This document shows positions 14,413 to 23,711 of a stretch of DNA of 64,000 bases, piece by piece (position 1 is the stretch's first letter; every line of letters begins with the position of its first letter). Made by a program: the position numbers and the translations under genes. The notes beneath the pieces are model-generated. The model was not told where the DNA came from. It made no database searches and saw nothing but the letters and a program-made list of their open reading frames with translations. This stretch comes from Acidovorax sp. YS12 (GTDB taxonomy: Bacteria > Pseudomonadota > Gammaproteobacteria > Burkholderiales > Burkholderiaceae_C): positions 4,925,028 to 4,989,027 of the forward strand of contig CP053915.1 in NCBI GenBank assembly GCA_021496925.1. Reading direction: 5' to 3'.

Positions 14413-17004
14413 TCAGGCGGCAACGCCCTTGGCCACTTCCGCGTATTCCTCGATCTGGTCGAAGTTCATGTAGCGGTAGACGCTGGCCTTGTCGGCATCG
14501 ATCACGCCCATTTCCTTGAGGTATTCCTCCTTGGTGGGCAGTTTGCCGATGCGCGAGGCGATGGCGGCCAGCTCGGCCGAGCCGAGGAACACGTTGGTGT
14601 TCTTGCCCAGGCGGTTGGGGAAGTTGCGCGTGGAGGTGGAGATCACCGTCGCGCCCTCGCGCACCTGTGCCTGGTTGCCCATGCACAGCGAGCAGCCCGG
14701 CATTTCGGTGCGCGCACCGGCTGTGCCGAAGGCGGCGTAGTGGCCTTCCTTGATCAGCTCGCTCTGGTCCATCTTGGTCGGCGGCGCCACCCACAGCTTG
14801 ACGGGGATGTCGCGCTGGCCGCCCAGCAGCTTGGCGGCTGCACGGAAATGGCCGATGTTGGTCATGCACGAGCCGATGAAGGCTTCGTCGATCTTGGTGC
14901 CGGCCACTTCGGACAGGAACTTGGCATCGTCCGGGTCGTTGGGGCAGCAGACGATGGGCTCCTGGATGTCGGCCAGGTCGATCTCGATCACGGCGGCGTA
15001 CTCGGCGTCCTTGTCGGCTTCGAGCAGGTTCGGGTTGGCCAGCCAGGCTTCCACCTTCTCGATGCGGCGCTGCAGCGTCTTGGCGTCCTGGTAGCCGTCG
15101 GCGATCATGTTCTTCATCAGAACGATGTTGGAGCGCAGGTACTCGGCGATCGGCTCGGGGTTGAGCTTGATCGTGCAGCCCGCGGCCGAGCGCTCGGCGG
15201 AGGCGTCGGACAGCTCGAACGCCTGTTCGACCTTCAGGTTCGGCAGGCCCTCGATTTCGAGGATCTTGCCCGAGAACACGTTCTTCTTGCCGGCCTTGGC
15301 CACCGTGAGCAGGCCCGCCTTGATGGCGTACAGCGGAATGGCGTGCACCAGGTCGCGCAGCGTCACGCCGGGCTGCATCTCGCCCTTGAAGCGCACCAGC
15401 ACCGACTCGGGCATGTCCAGCGGCATCACGCCGGTGGCGGCGCCGAAGGCCACCAGGCCGGAGCCCGCAGGGAAGGAAATGCCGATGGGGAAGCGCGTGT
15501 GCGAATCGCCGCCCGTGCCCACGGTGTCGGGCAGCAGCAGGCGGTTGAGCCAGCTGTGGATCACGCCGTCGCCGGGGCGCAGGGCCACGCCGCCGCGGTT
15601 GCTGATGAACTGGGGCAACTCGCGGTGCGTCTTCACGTCCACGGGCTTGGGATAGGCGGCGGTGTGGCAGAACGACTGCATCACCATGTCGGCCGAGAAG
15701 CCCAGGCAGGCCAGGTCCTTCAGCTCGTCGCGCGTCATCGGGCCGGTGGTGTCCTGCGAGCCCACGGTGGTCATCTTCGGCTCGCAGTACGTGCCGGGGC
15801 GGATGCCCTGGCCTTCGGGCAGGCCGCAGGCGCGGCCAACCATCTTCTGCGCCAGCGTGAAGCCGGCGTTTGATTCGGCCGGTGCCTTGGGCAGGCGGAA
15901 CACGGCCGAGGCGGGCAGGCCCAGGGCCTCGCGCGCCTTGGCGGTGAGCGAACGGCCGATGATCAGGTTGATGCGGCCGCCGGCGCGCACTTCGTCCAGC
16001 AGCACGTCGCTCTTGAGCGCAAACTCGGCCACGGTCTCACCGTTCTTGACGATCTTGCCGTCGTAGGGCAGCACGTCGATGACGTCACCCATTTCGAGTT
16101 GGGACACGTCCACTTCGATCGGCAGCGAGCCCGAGTCTTCCTGCGTATTGAAGAAGATGGGGGCGATCTTGCCGCCCAGCGTGACGCCGCCGAAGCGCTT
16201 GTTGGGCACGAAGGGGATGTCCACGCCCGTGGCCCAGATGATGGAGTTCGTGGCCGACTTGCGGCTGGAGCCGGTGCCCACCACGTCGCCCACGTAGGCC
16301 ACCATGTGGCCCTTCTTCTTCAGGTCGTCGATGAACTGCATCGGACCGCGCTTGCCGTCTTCCTCGGGCTTGAAGGCCGCGTCGGGACGGGTGTTCTTGA
16401 GCATCGCCAGGTAGTGCAGCGGGATGTCGGGGCGGCTCCAGGCGTCGGGCGCGGGCGAGAGGTCGTCGGTGTTGGTCTCGCCAGGCACCTTGAACACGGT
16501 GACGGTGATCTTCTTCTCGACCTCGGGACGGGTGGTGAACCACTCGGCGTCGGCCCAGCTCTTCATCACTTCCTGCGCCTTGGCGTTGCCGGCCTTGGCC
16601 TTGGTGGCCACGTCGTTGAAGAAGTCGAACATCAGCAGCGTCTTCTTCAGCGCCTCGGCGGCCACGGCGGCGACTTCGGCGTCGTCCAGCAACTCGATCA
16701 GGGGATGCACGTTGTAGCCGCCCACCATGGTGCCCAGCAGCTCGGTGGCCTTGGCCTTGGAGATCAGGCCGACGGCGATGTCGCCATGCGCCACGGCGGC
16801 CAGGAACGAGGCCTTGACCTTGGCGGCATCGTCCACGCCCGGCGGCACGCGGTGCGTCAGCAGGTCGAGCAGGAATTCGGCCTCGCCCGCGGGCGGGTTC
16901 TTGATCAGCTCGATCAGCTCGGCCACCTGCTTGGCATCGAGGGGCAGCGGCGGGATGCCCAGGGCGGCGCGCTCGGCGACGTGGTCGCGGTAGGCTTTCA
17001 ACAT
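14413..17004 (-). CDS. acnB: Aconitate hydratase B
   Basis: 863-residue [4Fe-4S] aconitase that interconverts citrate and isocitrate in the TCA cycle; many AcnB enzymes also act on 2-methyl-cis-aconitate. The N-terminal HEAT-like domain that distinguishes AcnB from AcnA is present (MLKAYRDHVAERAALGIPPLPL, residues 1-160), followed by the swivel domain (~165-375) and the catalytic core. Cluster cysteines are seen in EAFIGSCMTNIGHFR and in MPGCSLCMGNQAQV near the C-terminus. Length is normal for the family. The next genes upstream on the same strand (exported protein, CoA-ester-lyase-like protein, mdh) suggest co-regulation with the TCA cycle. An internal A/T purine tract (GAGAGAGTAAG) serves as the ribosome site. 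Confidence 0.96.
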   Translation of the reverse strand: MLKAYRDHVAERAALGIPPLPLDAKQVAELIELIKNPPAGEAEFLLDLLTHRVPPGVDDAAKVKASFLAAVAHGDIAVGLISKAKATELLGTMVGGYNVHPLIELLDDAEVAAVAAEALKKTLLMFDFFNDVATKAKAGNAKAQEVMKSWADAEWFTTRPEVEKKITVTVFKVPGETNTDDLSPAPDAWSRPDIPLHYLAMLKNTRPDAAFKPEEDGKRGPMQFIDDLKKKGHMVAYVGDVVGTGSSRKSATNSIIWATGVDIPFVPNKRFGGVTLGGKIAPIFFNTQEDSGSLPIEVDVSQLEMGDVIDVLPYDGKIVKNGETVAEFALKSDVLLDEVRAGGRINLIIGRSLTAKAREALGLPASAVFRLPKAPAESNAGFTLAQKMVGRACGLPEGQGIRPGTYCEPKMTTVGSQDTTGPMTRDELKDLACLGFSADMVMQSFCHTAAYPKPVDVKTHRELPQFISNRGGVALRPGDGVIHSWLNRLLLPDTVGTGGDSHTRFPIGISFPAGSGLVAFGAATGVMPLDMPESVLVRFKGEMQPGVTLRDLVHAIPLYAIKAGLLTVAKAGKKNVFSGKILEIEGLPNLKVEQAFELSDASAERSAAGCTIKLNPEPIAEYLRSNIVLMKNMIADGYQDAKTLQRRIEKVEAWLANPNLLEADKDAEYAAVIEIDLADIQEPIVCCPNDPDDAKFLSEVAGTKIDEAFIGSCMTNIGHFRAAAKLLGGQRDIPVKLWVAPPTKMDQSELIKEGHYAAFGTAGARTEMPGCSLCMGNQAQVREGATVISTSTRNFPNRLGKNTNVFLGSAELAAIASRIGKLPTKEEYLKEMGVIDADKASVYRYMNFDQIEEYAEVAKGVAA

Positions 17005-17093
17005 TTCTTACTCTCTCCAGTCGTTTTCAAAAAGTGGGGCTAGCTATTGGGGTACGTGGGGGGGCGCGCCGCGCCTGTACGCGGCCGCCGCAA

Positions 17094-17699
17094 TCACTTG
17101 TCGGCGGGCTTGTCGAGCAGGCTGGGCTGCGGATTGGTCTTCAAGGCCTCGGCCACCTGAACCTGGGCCGGGCTCATGCAGTCGTCGGCCAGGCGCTGGC
17201 CGAGCTTCTGGTTCATGAGCATGGATTTGTTGGCGATCTGCAGCCACACGGCGCCGCGCTGCGTGTCTTCCAGGCGCACCGCGCCGGTGCTGCTGACCAC
17301 CGGGGTCATGTGGTAGGCAAAGCCCTTGCCACTGATGTGAAAGCGCCCCGGCGCCTTGGGATCGGGCGTGACGTTGACCGAGGCGCCCAGCTCGCAGGCG
17401 ATGTGGCCGGTGTGCACGCGCTCGGCCACGGCCAGCTCTTCCGGGCCCAGCTCCGCGCTGGTGGGGGTCGAAGCCACGGCCGCTGCGGCGGCGGCCGCCG
17501 CACCCGCCGTGCCGGCGGCGGCAGCGGCGCGGGTGGAGCGCGGGGCGGCCTTGGCCACCACCACCTTCTTGGGTGCGGCCTTGGCGCTGGCCTTGCTGGC
17601 CTGCGCCTTGGCGGCGGGCTTGGCAGACTTGGCGGGCGCAGCCTGTGCCAGCACCAGGGCGGGCGCCAGCAGCAATGCGGAGACGAGGAGCGATTTCAT
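17094..17699 (-). CDS. Exported protein of unknown function with Ala/Lys-rich linker
   Basis: 201 residues. Signal peptide MKSLLVSALLLAPALVLAQA (cleavage near residue 20), a low-complexity Ala/Lys/Pro linker (~20-75), then a compact ~110-residue domain with two Cys (ACELGASVNV and LADDCMSPAQ) that could form a disulphide. The domain's pattern, short beta-strands and GKGFAYHMTPVV...AVWLQIANKSML, loosely recalls small periplasmic beta-barrel proteins such as MliC-type lysozyme inhibitors, but this is only a resemblance. The start overlaps the upstream gene's stop by 4 nt (ATGA), so the two are translationally coupled. The co-occurrence with acnB suggests no specific function. Confidence 0.75.
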   Translation of the reverse strand: MKSLLVSALLLAPALVLAQAAPAKSAKPAAKAQASKASAKAAPKKVVVAKAAPRSTRAAAAAGTAGAAAAAAAAVASTPTSAELGPEELAVAERVHTGHIACELGASVNVTPDPKAPGRFHISGKGFAYHMTPVVSSTGAVRLEDTQRGAVWLQIANKSMLMNQKLGQRLADDCMSPAQVQVAEALKTNPQPSLLDKPADK

Positions 17700-18721
17700 G
17701 GCGATTCCGACGAGAAAGAAGAAGGGGATCCATCATAGAACCAGTGCTGCACGGCCTCGGGCAGCGTGCGGCCGGTCTGATGGGCCCGCTCCAGCAATTG
17801 CCAGTAATAGCGGTAACTGGCGCGGTCGTGCAGCACTCCGGCGCTGCTGATGGGCGCCCAGTCGGCCGCGGCCGCAGCGGCGACGATGCGCGCAGCCTGC
17901 TCGATCTCGCCCTGTGCGGGCGCGAAGGCGGCGAGGATGGGGCGGATCTGCGCAGGGTGGATGCTCCACATGCGCGTGTAGCCCAGCTCGCTGGCGGCGC
18001 GGCTGGCGGCGGCATGCATGGCCGAGGCGTCGGTGAACTCGGTCACCACGCAGTGCGACGGCACCTTGCCGTGGGCGTGGCAGGCGGCGGCGATCTCCAG
18101 CTTGGCGCGCACCACCAGCGGGTGGCTGAACTGCCCGGCCACGCCCATGGCCGACGCGGGGATGGCGCCACCGTGGGCCGAGACGAAGTCCATGAGCCCG
18201 AAGCTGATGCTCTGCACACGCGGGTGGGCGGCAATGGCGAAGGCCTGCTGCACGGCAGCGGGCGACTCGATCAGCACATGCAGCGGCAGACCGGCCGCGC
18301 CGGCACGCAGCAGCGCCTGCTCGGCGCGCAGCACATCGTCCACCGACTCGACCTTGGGCACCATGATGTGGCACAGGTGCTGTCCCGCCTCGCCGGCGAT
18401 GACGGCCATGTCGCTGGCGAACGCCGGGTGGTCCACGGCGTGCACGCGCGCCGCCACGCGGGCCCCGGGGGCGGCCTGCTGCGCCAGTTGCACGACGAGC
18501 GCGGCATGCGCGCGTTCCTGGCCCACGGGGGCGCCGTCCTCGCAGTCGAGCGTGACGTCGAACATGCAGTGGCCGAACTCGGCCATCAGCTCGGCCTGCA
18601 GTTGCAGGCTCTTGCGCATGCGCGCCTCGACGCCGCTGTAGTGGTCGCACACCGGCAAGGAGCAGGCGGCGGCCTGGGCGCCGAGCAGGATCTCTCTGGG
18701 GTGGGGCATGGCAGCGGTCAT
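17696..18721 (-). CDS. HpcH/HpaI aldolase/citrate lyase family protein (CoA ester lyase-like)
   Basis: 341 residues, TIM-barrel family that includes CitE, malyl-CoA/beta-methylmalyl-CoA lyase and related Mg-dependent C-C lyases or thioesterases. Seen: FDVTLDCEDGAPVG (acidic Mg site, DxEDG), VARVHAVDHPAFASD, HIMVPKVESVDDV (the conserved Glu) and MWSIHPAQIRPI, all typical. ATG at 18721 is used; a TTG one codon earlier and an ATG four codons later are alternatives. It lies between mdh and acnB, so a role near the TCA or glyoxylate pathways is likely. The exact substrate, for example malyl-CoA or citramalyl-CoA, cannot be assigned. Confidence 0.85.
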   Translation of the reverse strand: MTAAMPHPREILLGAQAAACSLPVCDHYSGVEARMRKSLQLQAELMAEFGHCMFDVTLDCEDGAPVGQERAHAALVVQLAQQAAPGARVAARVHAVDHPAFASDMAVIAGEAGQHLCHIMVPKVESVDDVLRAEQALLRAGAAGLPLHVLIESPAAVQQAFAIAAHPRVQSISFGLMDFVSAHGGAIPASAMGVAGQFSHPLVVRAKLEIAAACHAHGKVPSHCVVTEFTDASAMHAAASRAASELGYTRMWSIHPAQIRPILAAFAPAQGEIEQAARIVAAAAAADWAPISSAGVLHDRASYRYYWQLLERAHQTGRTLPEAVQHWFYDGSPSSFSSESP

Positions 18722-18802
18722 CAAGAGCGGGGCTGACGGAAAAATGGTGTTGCCGCTGCAATACCGTGCGAAACACGGGCAACGGCAACATCATGTCTCT
18801 AT

Positions 18803-18900
18803 CGAAAAGAGAGCTGCTGGCGCTTTTCCAGCAAGGGTTTCAGAGTGTTTTATGCCCCAAAACCCCTGCCATCAAGCGCTGGCAGCTATGCTTTTCAGAG
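18803..18900. repeat. Two R1 copies in inverted arrangement between mdh and the lyase-like gene
   Basis: Plus-strand copy GAGAGCTGCTGGCGCTTTTC (18816-18835) and minus-strand copy AAAAGCATAGCTGCCAGCGC (reading down from ~18896). The second overlaps the last codons of mdh. Confidence 0.7.
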
Positions 18901-19881
18901 CAAATGCTTGACGCCGTCCTGCTCGCCCTGCAGCTCGGCCAGGGTCTTGTTGATGCATTCCTGCGAGAAGGCGTCGATGTCCAGGCCCTTGACGATCTGG
19001 TATTCACCGTTCTCGGTGGTCACCGGGAAGCCGAACACGATGCCGGCGGGGATGCCGTATTCGCCGTTGGAGGGCACGCCCATCGTGACCCACTCGCCCT
19101 TGGAGCCCAGGGCCCAGTCGCGCATGTGGTCGATGGCGGCGTTGGCGGCCGAGGCAGCGGACGACAGGCCGCGCGCTGCGATGATGGCGGCGCCGCGCTT
19201 GCCCACGGTGGGCAGGAACACGTCCTTGTTCCAGGCCTGGTCGTTGATGGCGTCCTTGACCGACTTGCCATCGACGGTGGCGAAGCGGTAGTCGGCGTAC
19301 ATGGTGGGCGAATGGTTGCCCCACACGGTCAGCTTGCGGATGTCGCCAACCTTGAAACCGCCCTTGGCGGCCAGTTGCGAGGCCGCGCGGTTGTGGTCCA
19401 GGCGCAGCATGGCGGTGAAGTTCTTGGCCGGCAGGTCGGGGGCCGACTTCATGGCGATGTAGGCGTTGGTGTTGGCAGGGTTACCGACCACCAGCACCTT
19501 GACGTTGCGCGAAGCCACGGCGTTCAGGGCCTTGCCCTGGGCGGTGAAGATCTGGGCGTTGGCGGCCAGCAGGTCGGCGCGCTCCATGCCGGGGCCGCGC
19601 GGGCGGGCGCCCACCAGCAGGGCGTAGTCGGTGTCCTTGAAGGCGGTCATGGGGTCGCTGTGGGCCTCGATGCCGGCCAGCAGCGGGAAGGCGCAGTCTT
19701 CCAGCTCCATGATCACGCCCTTGAGCGCGTTCTGGGCCTTCTCGTCGGGGATTTCCAGCAGTTGCAGGATGACGGGCTGGTCCTTGCCCAGCATTTCGCC
19801 GGAGGCGATGCGGAACAACAGGGCGTAGCCGATTTGGCCAGCGGCACCGGTAACGGCGACACGAACGGGCTTCTTGCTCAT
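18895..19881 (-). CDS. mdh: Malate dehydrogenase
   Basis: 328-residue NAD-dependent malate dehydrogenase (malate to oxaloacetate), of the type related to cytosolic eukaryotic MDH that is common in beta-proteobacteria. Rossmann motif VTGAAGQIGYALL at residues ~9-21; substrate-binding Arg in GARPRGPGMERADLL; catalytic His in VWGNHSPTMYADYRF; NPANTNA loop present. Start MSKKPVRVAV chosen; a longer frame upstream lacks family similarity. Its promoter region is shared with the divergent gntR gene. The last codons overlap an R1 repeat. Confidence 0.96.
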   Translation of the reverse strand: MSKKPVRVAVTGAAGQIGYALLFRIASGEMLGKDQPVILQLLEIPDEKAQNALKGVIMELEDCAFPLLAGIEAHSDPMTAFKDTDYALLVGARPRGPGMERADLLAANAQIFTAQGKALNAVASRNVKVLVVGNPANTNAYIAMKSAPDLPAKNFTAMLRLDHNRAASQLAAKGGFKVGDIRKLTVWGNHSPTMYADYRFATVDGKSVKDAINDQAWNKDVFLPTVGKRGAAIIAARGLSSAASAANAAIDHMRDWALGSKGEWVTMGVPSNGEYGIPAGIVFGFPVTTENGEYQIVKGLDIDAFSQECINKTLAELQGEQDGVKHLL

Positions 19882-19976
19882 GGTGAGACTCCAATCAAGG
19901 ATGGACAAAAACGGTGTGGTGCAAGGTCGCACCAGCGTCTGTCACCAGCAGCCCGCGCCCCGCAGAACAGCTCGCA

Positions 19977-20006
19977 AGTGTAGCGCCGATTCGAGGCCTG
20001 CGTCAA
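19977..20006 (-). promoter_or_regulatory. Sigma70-type promoter candidate for mdh
   Basis: On the minus strand, -35 TTGACG (20006-20001), 18-bp spacer, -10 TACACT (19982-19977). It lies ~95 bp upstream of the mdh start codon. The palindrome at 20018-20029 lies just upstream of the -35 box. Confidence 0.5.
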
Positions 20007-20017
20007 TTTGTCTTATG

Positions 20018-20029
20018 TCTTATATAAGA
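20018..20029. promoter_or_regulatory. Palindromic operator candidate between mdh and gntR
   Basis: TCTTATATAAGA, a perfect 12-bp palindrome, the most AT-rich spot in this intergenic region. For gntR it falls between a possible -35 (TTTGTC, 20008) and -10 (TATGAT, 20030-20035), a place fit for autorepression. For mdh it lies just upstream of the -35. Binding by the adjacent GntR protein is inferred. Confidence 0.55.
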
Positions 20030-20088
20030 TATGATTGGACAAACAGACGGATGCGGCGCAGCATAGCGCGCCGCCCTTGCCCCGCCCC

Positions 20089-20877
20089 ATGTCCAACACC
20101 ACGCCCGCCGCCCCCGAAGCCCCCGCTGCCGCCAGCGGCAGCGGCCAGGGCACCCCCGCCTTCAGCCCGCTGTACCAGCAGATCAAGGGCCTGATCCTGC
20201 AGAGCCTGCAGGCCGGCGAGTGGAAGCCCGGCGAGGCCATCCCCAGCGAGATGGAGCTGGCCGCGCGCTTTCGCGTGAGCCAGGGCACGGTGCGCAAGGC
20301 CATCGACGAACTGGCCGCCGACAACCTGGTGGTGCGCCGCCAGGGCAAGGGCACCTTCGTCGCCACGCATGCCGAGCAGCACGTGCAGTACCGCTTCCTG
20401 CGCCTGCTGCCCGACACCGGCGACGCCAGCGAGGAAGGCCCGGCACAGCGCAGCATCATCGACTGCAAGCGCGTGCGCGCCAGCGCCGACGTGGCGCGCG
20501 CCCTGCAACTGCGCACGGGCGACGCCGTGCTGCAGGCGCGGCGCGTGCTCGCCTTCGCCGGCACGCCCACCATCCTGGAAGACATCTGGCTGCCCGGCCA
20601 GGCCTTCAAGGGGCTGACGGCGCAGCACATGGCCAGCTACCCCGGCCCGACCTACGCCATGTTCGAGATCGACTTCGGCGTGCGCATGGTGCGCGCCGAG
20701 GAAAAGCTGCGCGCCGTGCTGCCCGACGCCGCGCAGGCCCGCCTGCTCGGCGTGGACTGCACTACCCCGCTGCTGAGCGTGGAGCGCATCGCCTACACCT
20801 ACAACGATGTTCCCATGGAGTTACGCCGTGGGCTGTACCGCACCGACACCCACCACTACCGCAACGCACTCAACTGA
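20089..20877 (+). CDS. GntR family transcriptional regulator (HutC/UTRA type)
   Basis: 262 residues. N-terminal winged helix (PLYQQIKGLILQSLQAGEWKPGEAIPSEMELAARFRVSQGTVRKAIDEL, with recognition helix at about residues 60-80), then a C-terminal UTRA effector domain that ends YTYNDVPMELRRGLYRTDTHHYRNAL, as in HutC-type regulators. Start at ATG 20089 gives a normal N-terminus; an upstream TTG (20035) would add a Pro-rich tail. It sits head-to-head with mdh and directly upstream of sdhCDAB-gltA, so it is the obvious candidate regulator of this TCA cluster. The effector is unknown, possibly a TCA intermediate. Confidence 0.85.
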   Translation: MSNTTPAAPEAPAAASGSGQGTPAFSPLYQQIKGLILQSLQAGEWKPGEAIPSEMELAARFRVSQGTVRKAIDELAADNLVVRRQGKGTFVATHAEQHVQYRFLRLLPDTGDASEEGPAQRSIIDCKRVRASADVARALQLRTGDAVLQARRVLAFAGTPTILEDIWLPGQAFKGLTAQHMASYPGPTYAMFEIDFGVRMVRAEEKLRAVLPDAAQARLLGVDCTTPLLSVERIAYTYNDVPMELRRGLYRTDTHHYRNALN

Positions 20878-21029
20878 GCACCCCGAGTGCCAGCAGAGTA
20901 CGCATGTACCGGACTTATCGCAAAAACATCCCTCTTTGTAAGCCCCTGTTTATTGCGTTGCAATAGAATTTTGGGCTGTTCGCCTCCAGGCGATTACAAC
21001 GCAGTTACATCCACGAGAAAGCACTTGCC

Positions 21030-21464
21030 ATGACCGAGCTTGCCAAGAAGCGGCCTGAGTACCGCAACATCAATGTCTTCCGCGACGTGAGGACCTATCG
21101 CCTGCCCCTGGCGGGCATCGTGTCCATCCTGCACCGTATCAGCGGCATGATCATGTTCCTGCTGCTGCCGTTCGTGCTGTGGATGTTCGACACCTCGCTG
21201 TCGTCCGAGATTTCGTTCGCCCAGTTCAGCGCGGCCTTCACGGCAGGCCTGGGCTTCGTGCCTGGCTGGTTCGTCAAGCTGGTGGCGCTGGGCCTGATCT
21301 GGGCCTACCTGCACCACCTGATCGCCGGCCTGCGCCACCTGTGGATGGACATCGACCACCACATCGTCAGCAAGGAATTCGGCCGCACGTCGGCCGTCGT
21401 GACGCTGGTGCTGAGCCTGGGCCTGACGCTCGTGCTGGGCGCCAAGTTGTTCGGCCTGTACTGA
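21030..21464 (+). CDS. sdhC: Succinate dehydrogenase cytochrome b556 subunit
   Basis: 144 residues, three TM helices (about residues 30-52, 70-95, 110-135). SILHRISGMIMFLLLP carries the Ser and Arg of the ubiquinone site. HHLIAGLRHLWMDIDHH carries the heme-b His. With SdhD it anchors SdhAB in the inner membrane and passes electrons to ubiquinone. First gene of sdhCDAB-sdhE-gltA. Upstream TAGAAT at 20964 may be the -10 of the operon promoter. Confidence 0.95.
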   Translation: MTELAKKRPEYRNINVFRDVRTYRLPLAGIVSILHRISGMIMFLLLPFVLWMFDTSLSSEISFAQFSAAFTAGLGFVPGWFVKLVALGLIWAYLHHLIAGLRHLWMDIDHHIVSKEFGRTSAVVTLVLSLGLTLVLGAKLFGLY

Positions 21465-21493
21465 TCCCGCCCCCGATAGAAGGAAAAAACACC

Positions 21494-21859
21494 ATGTCCG
21501 TGACCTATGGTTCCAAGCGCACCGTCGTCGGTGCCCACTACGGCGTGCGCGACTGGCTGGTCCAGCGCGGCACCGCCGTCGTGATCGTCCTGTTCACCTT
21601 CGCCGTGCTGGCGCAGGTGCTGTTCAGCAAGGGCCCCATCGGCTACGACCTGTGGGCCGGCATCTTCGCCGCCCAGTGGATGAAGGTGCTCACTTTCACC
21701 GTGATCCTGGCGCTGGTCTGGCATGCCTGGGTGGGCGTGCGCAACGTGTGGATGGACTACGTCAAGGCCGACGGCCTGCGCTTCGCCCTCTACATCTTCA
21801 CCATCGTCTGGCTGCTGGCCTGCACCGGCTGGGGCTTCCAGACCCTGTGGCGCCTCTGA
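21494..21859 (+). CDS. sdhD: Succinate dehydrogenase membrane anchor subunit
   Basis: 121 residues with three TM helices; YGVRDWLVQRGTAVVIVLF at ~15-33 is the family start, HAWVGVRNVWMDYVK at ~77-91 carries the second heme ligand His and quinone-site Tyr/Asp. ATG 21494 follows AGAAGGA. Partner of SdhC, 29 bp downstream of it. Confidence 0.94.
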   Translation: MSVTYGSKRTVVGAHYGVRDWLVQRGTAVVIVLFTFAVLAQVLFSKGPIGYDLWAGIFAAQWMKVLTFTVILALVWHAWVGVRNVWMDYVKADGLRFALYIFTIVWLLACTGWGFQTLWRL

Positions 21860-21882
21860 TTCCCCGCGATTGAAAGAAAACA

Positions 21883-23688
21883 ATGAGCTATACCAAAGCC
21901 AACATCACCAAGCGCAAGTTCGACGTGGTCATCGTGGGTGCCGGCGGCTCCGGCATGCGCGCCTCGCTCGAACTCTCCCGCGCGGGCCTGAACGTGGCCT
22001 GCCTGTCCAAGGTCTTCCCCACCCGCTCGCACACCGTGGCCGCACAGGGCGGCGTGTCCGCATCGCTGGGCAACATGAGCGAGGACAACTGGCACTACCA
22101 CTTCTACGACACCATCAAGGGCTCCGACTGGCTCGGTGACCAGGACGCCATCGAGTTCATGTGCCGCGAGGCGCCCAACGTGGTGATCGAGCTGGAACAC
22201 TTCGGCATGCCGTTCGACCGCAACCCCGACGGCTCCATCTACCAGCGCCCCTTCGGCGGCCACACCGCCAACTACGGCGAGAAGCCCGTGCAGCGCGCCT
22301 GCGCCGCGGCCGACCGCACGGGCCACGCCATGCTGCACACGCTGTACCAGCAGAACGTCAAGTCCAAGACCAACTTCTTCGTCGAATGGATGGCGCTGGA
22401 CCTGATCCGCAACACCCAGGGCGACGTGGTCGGCGTCACGGCACTGGAACTCGAAACCGGCGACCTGTACGAGCTGCACGCCAAGGCCGTGCTGCTGGCC
22501 ACGGGCGGCGCGGGCCGCATCTTCGCGGCATCGACCAACGCCTTCATCAACACCGGCGACGGCCTGGGCATGGCCGCGCGCGCGGGCATCCCGCTGCAGG
22601 ACATGGAGTTCTGGCAGTTCCACCCCACCGGCGTGGCCGGCGCGGGCGTGCTGCTGACCGAGGGCTGCCGCGGCGAAGGCGCCATCCTGCTCAACAGCAA
22701 TGGCGAGCGCTTCATGGAGCGCTACGCGCCCACGCTGAAGGATCTGGCGCCGCGCGACTTTGTCTCCCGCTCCATGGACCAGGAGATCAAGGAAGGCCGG
22801 GGCTGCGGTCCGAACAAGGACTACATCCTGATGAAGCTGGACCACCTGGGCGCCGACACCATCCGCAAGCGCCTGCCCTCGGTGGAAGAGATCGGCCACA
22901 ACTTCGCCAACGTGGACATCACCAAGGAACCGATCCCCGTGGTGCCCACCATCCACTACCAGATGGGCGGCATCCCGACCAACATCAACGGCCAGGTGGT
23001 GGTGCACGATGGCGTGGAAAACAGGATCGTCAACGGCCTGTACGCCGTGGGCGAGTGCTCGTGCGTGTCGGTGCACGGCGCCAACCGCCTGGGCACGAAC
23101 TCGCTGCTCGACCTGCTGGTGTTCGGCAAGTCCGCCGGCAAGCACATCGTGCAGTACGTGAACGGCTACGGCGACCACCAGCCCATGCCGGCCGACGGCG
23201 CCGACCGTACCCTGGTGCGCCTGAACCAGCTGCAGGACTCCAAGGAAGGCACCTACGCGCAGGACATCGCGGGCGACATCCGCGCCAGCATGCAGCAGCA
23301 CGCCGGCGTGTTCCGCACGCAAAAGGGCATGGACGAAGGCGTGGTGAAGATCAACGCCATCCGCGACCGCGTGTCCTCCGTCACGCTGCAGGACAAGTCC
23401 AAGGTCTGGAACACCGCGCGCATGGAAGCGCTGGAAGTGGACAACCTGATCGAAGTCGCCCAGGCCACCATGACCTCGGCCGCCGCGCGCCACGAATGCC
23501 GCGGCGCCCACACCGTCTACGACTACGAGCACCCGGCCGACCACCCCGAGTGCCCGCTGGGCCGCAACGACAAGGAGTGGATGAAGCACACGCTGTGGCA
23601 CAGCGCCGACAACAGCCTGACCTACAAGCCCGTGAACCTCAAGCCGCTGACGGTGGACAGCGTTCCGCCCAAGGTCCGCACCTTCTAA
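21883..23688 (+). CDS. sdhA: Succinate dehydrogenase flavoprotein subunit
   Basis: 601 residues; oxidises succinate to fumarate. FAD-binding VGAGGSGMRASLELSRAG at ~18-35; covalent FAD attachment His50 in TRSHTVAAQGG; active-site blocks EFWQFHPTGV, HYQMGGIPTN and GANRLGTNSLLDLLVFGK are intact. Length is normal. The gene follows sdhD by 23 bp and needs the SdhE assembly factor encoded downstream for flavinylation. Confidence 0.97.
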   Translation: MSYTKANITKRKFDVVIVGAGGSGMRASLELSRAGLNVACLSKVFPTRSHTVAAQGGVSASLGNMSEDNWHYHFYDTIKGSDWLGDQDAIEFMCREAPNVVIELEHFGMPFDRNPDGSIYQRPFGGHTANYGEKPVQRACAAADRTGHAMLHTLYQQNVKSKTNFFVEWMALDLIRNTQGDVVGVTALELETGDLYELHAKAVLLATGGAGRIFAASTNAFINTGDGLGMAARAGIPLQDMEFWQFHPTGVAGAGVLLTEGCRGEGAILLNSNGERFMERYAPTLKDLAPRDFVSRSMDQEIKEGRGCGPNKDYILMKLDHLGADTIRKRLPSVEEIGHNFANVDITKEPIPVVPTIHYQMGGIPTNINGQVVVHDGVENRIVNGLYAVGECSCVSVHGANRLGTNSLLDLLVFGKSAGKHIVQYVNGYGDHQPMPADGADRTLVRLNQLQDSKEGTYAQDIAGDIRASMQQHAGVFRTQKGMDEGVVKINAIRDRVSSVTLQDKSKVWNTARMEALEVDNLIEVAQATMTSAAARHECRGAHTVYDYEHPADHPECPLGRNDKEWMKHTLWHSADNSLTYKPVNLKPLTVDSVPPKVRTF

Positions 23689-23711
23689 CCGTAGCCCCAC
23701 GAGAAACCAAC

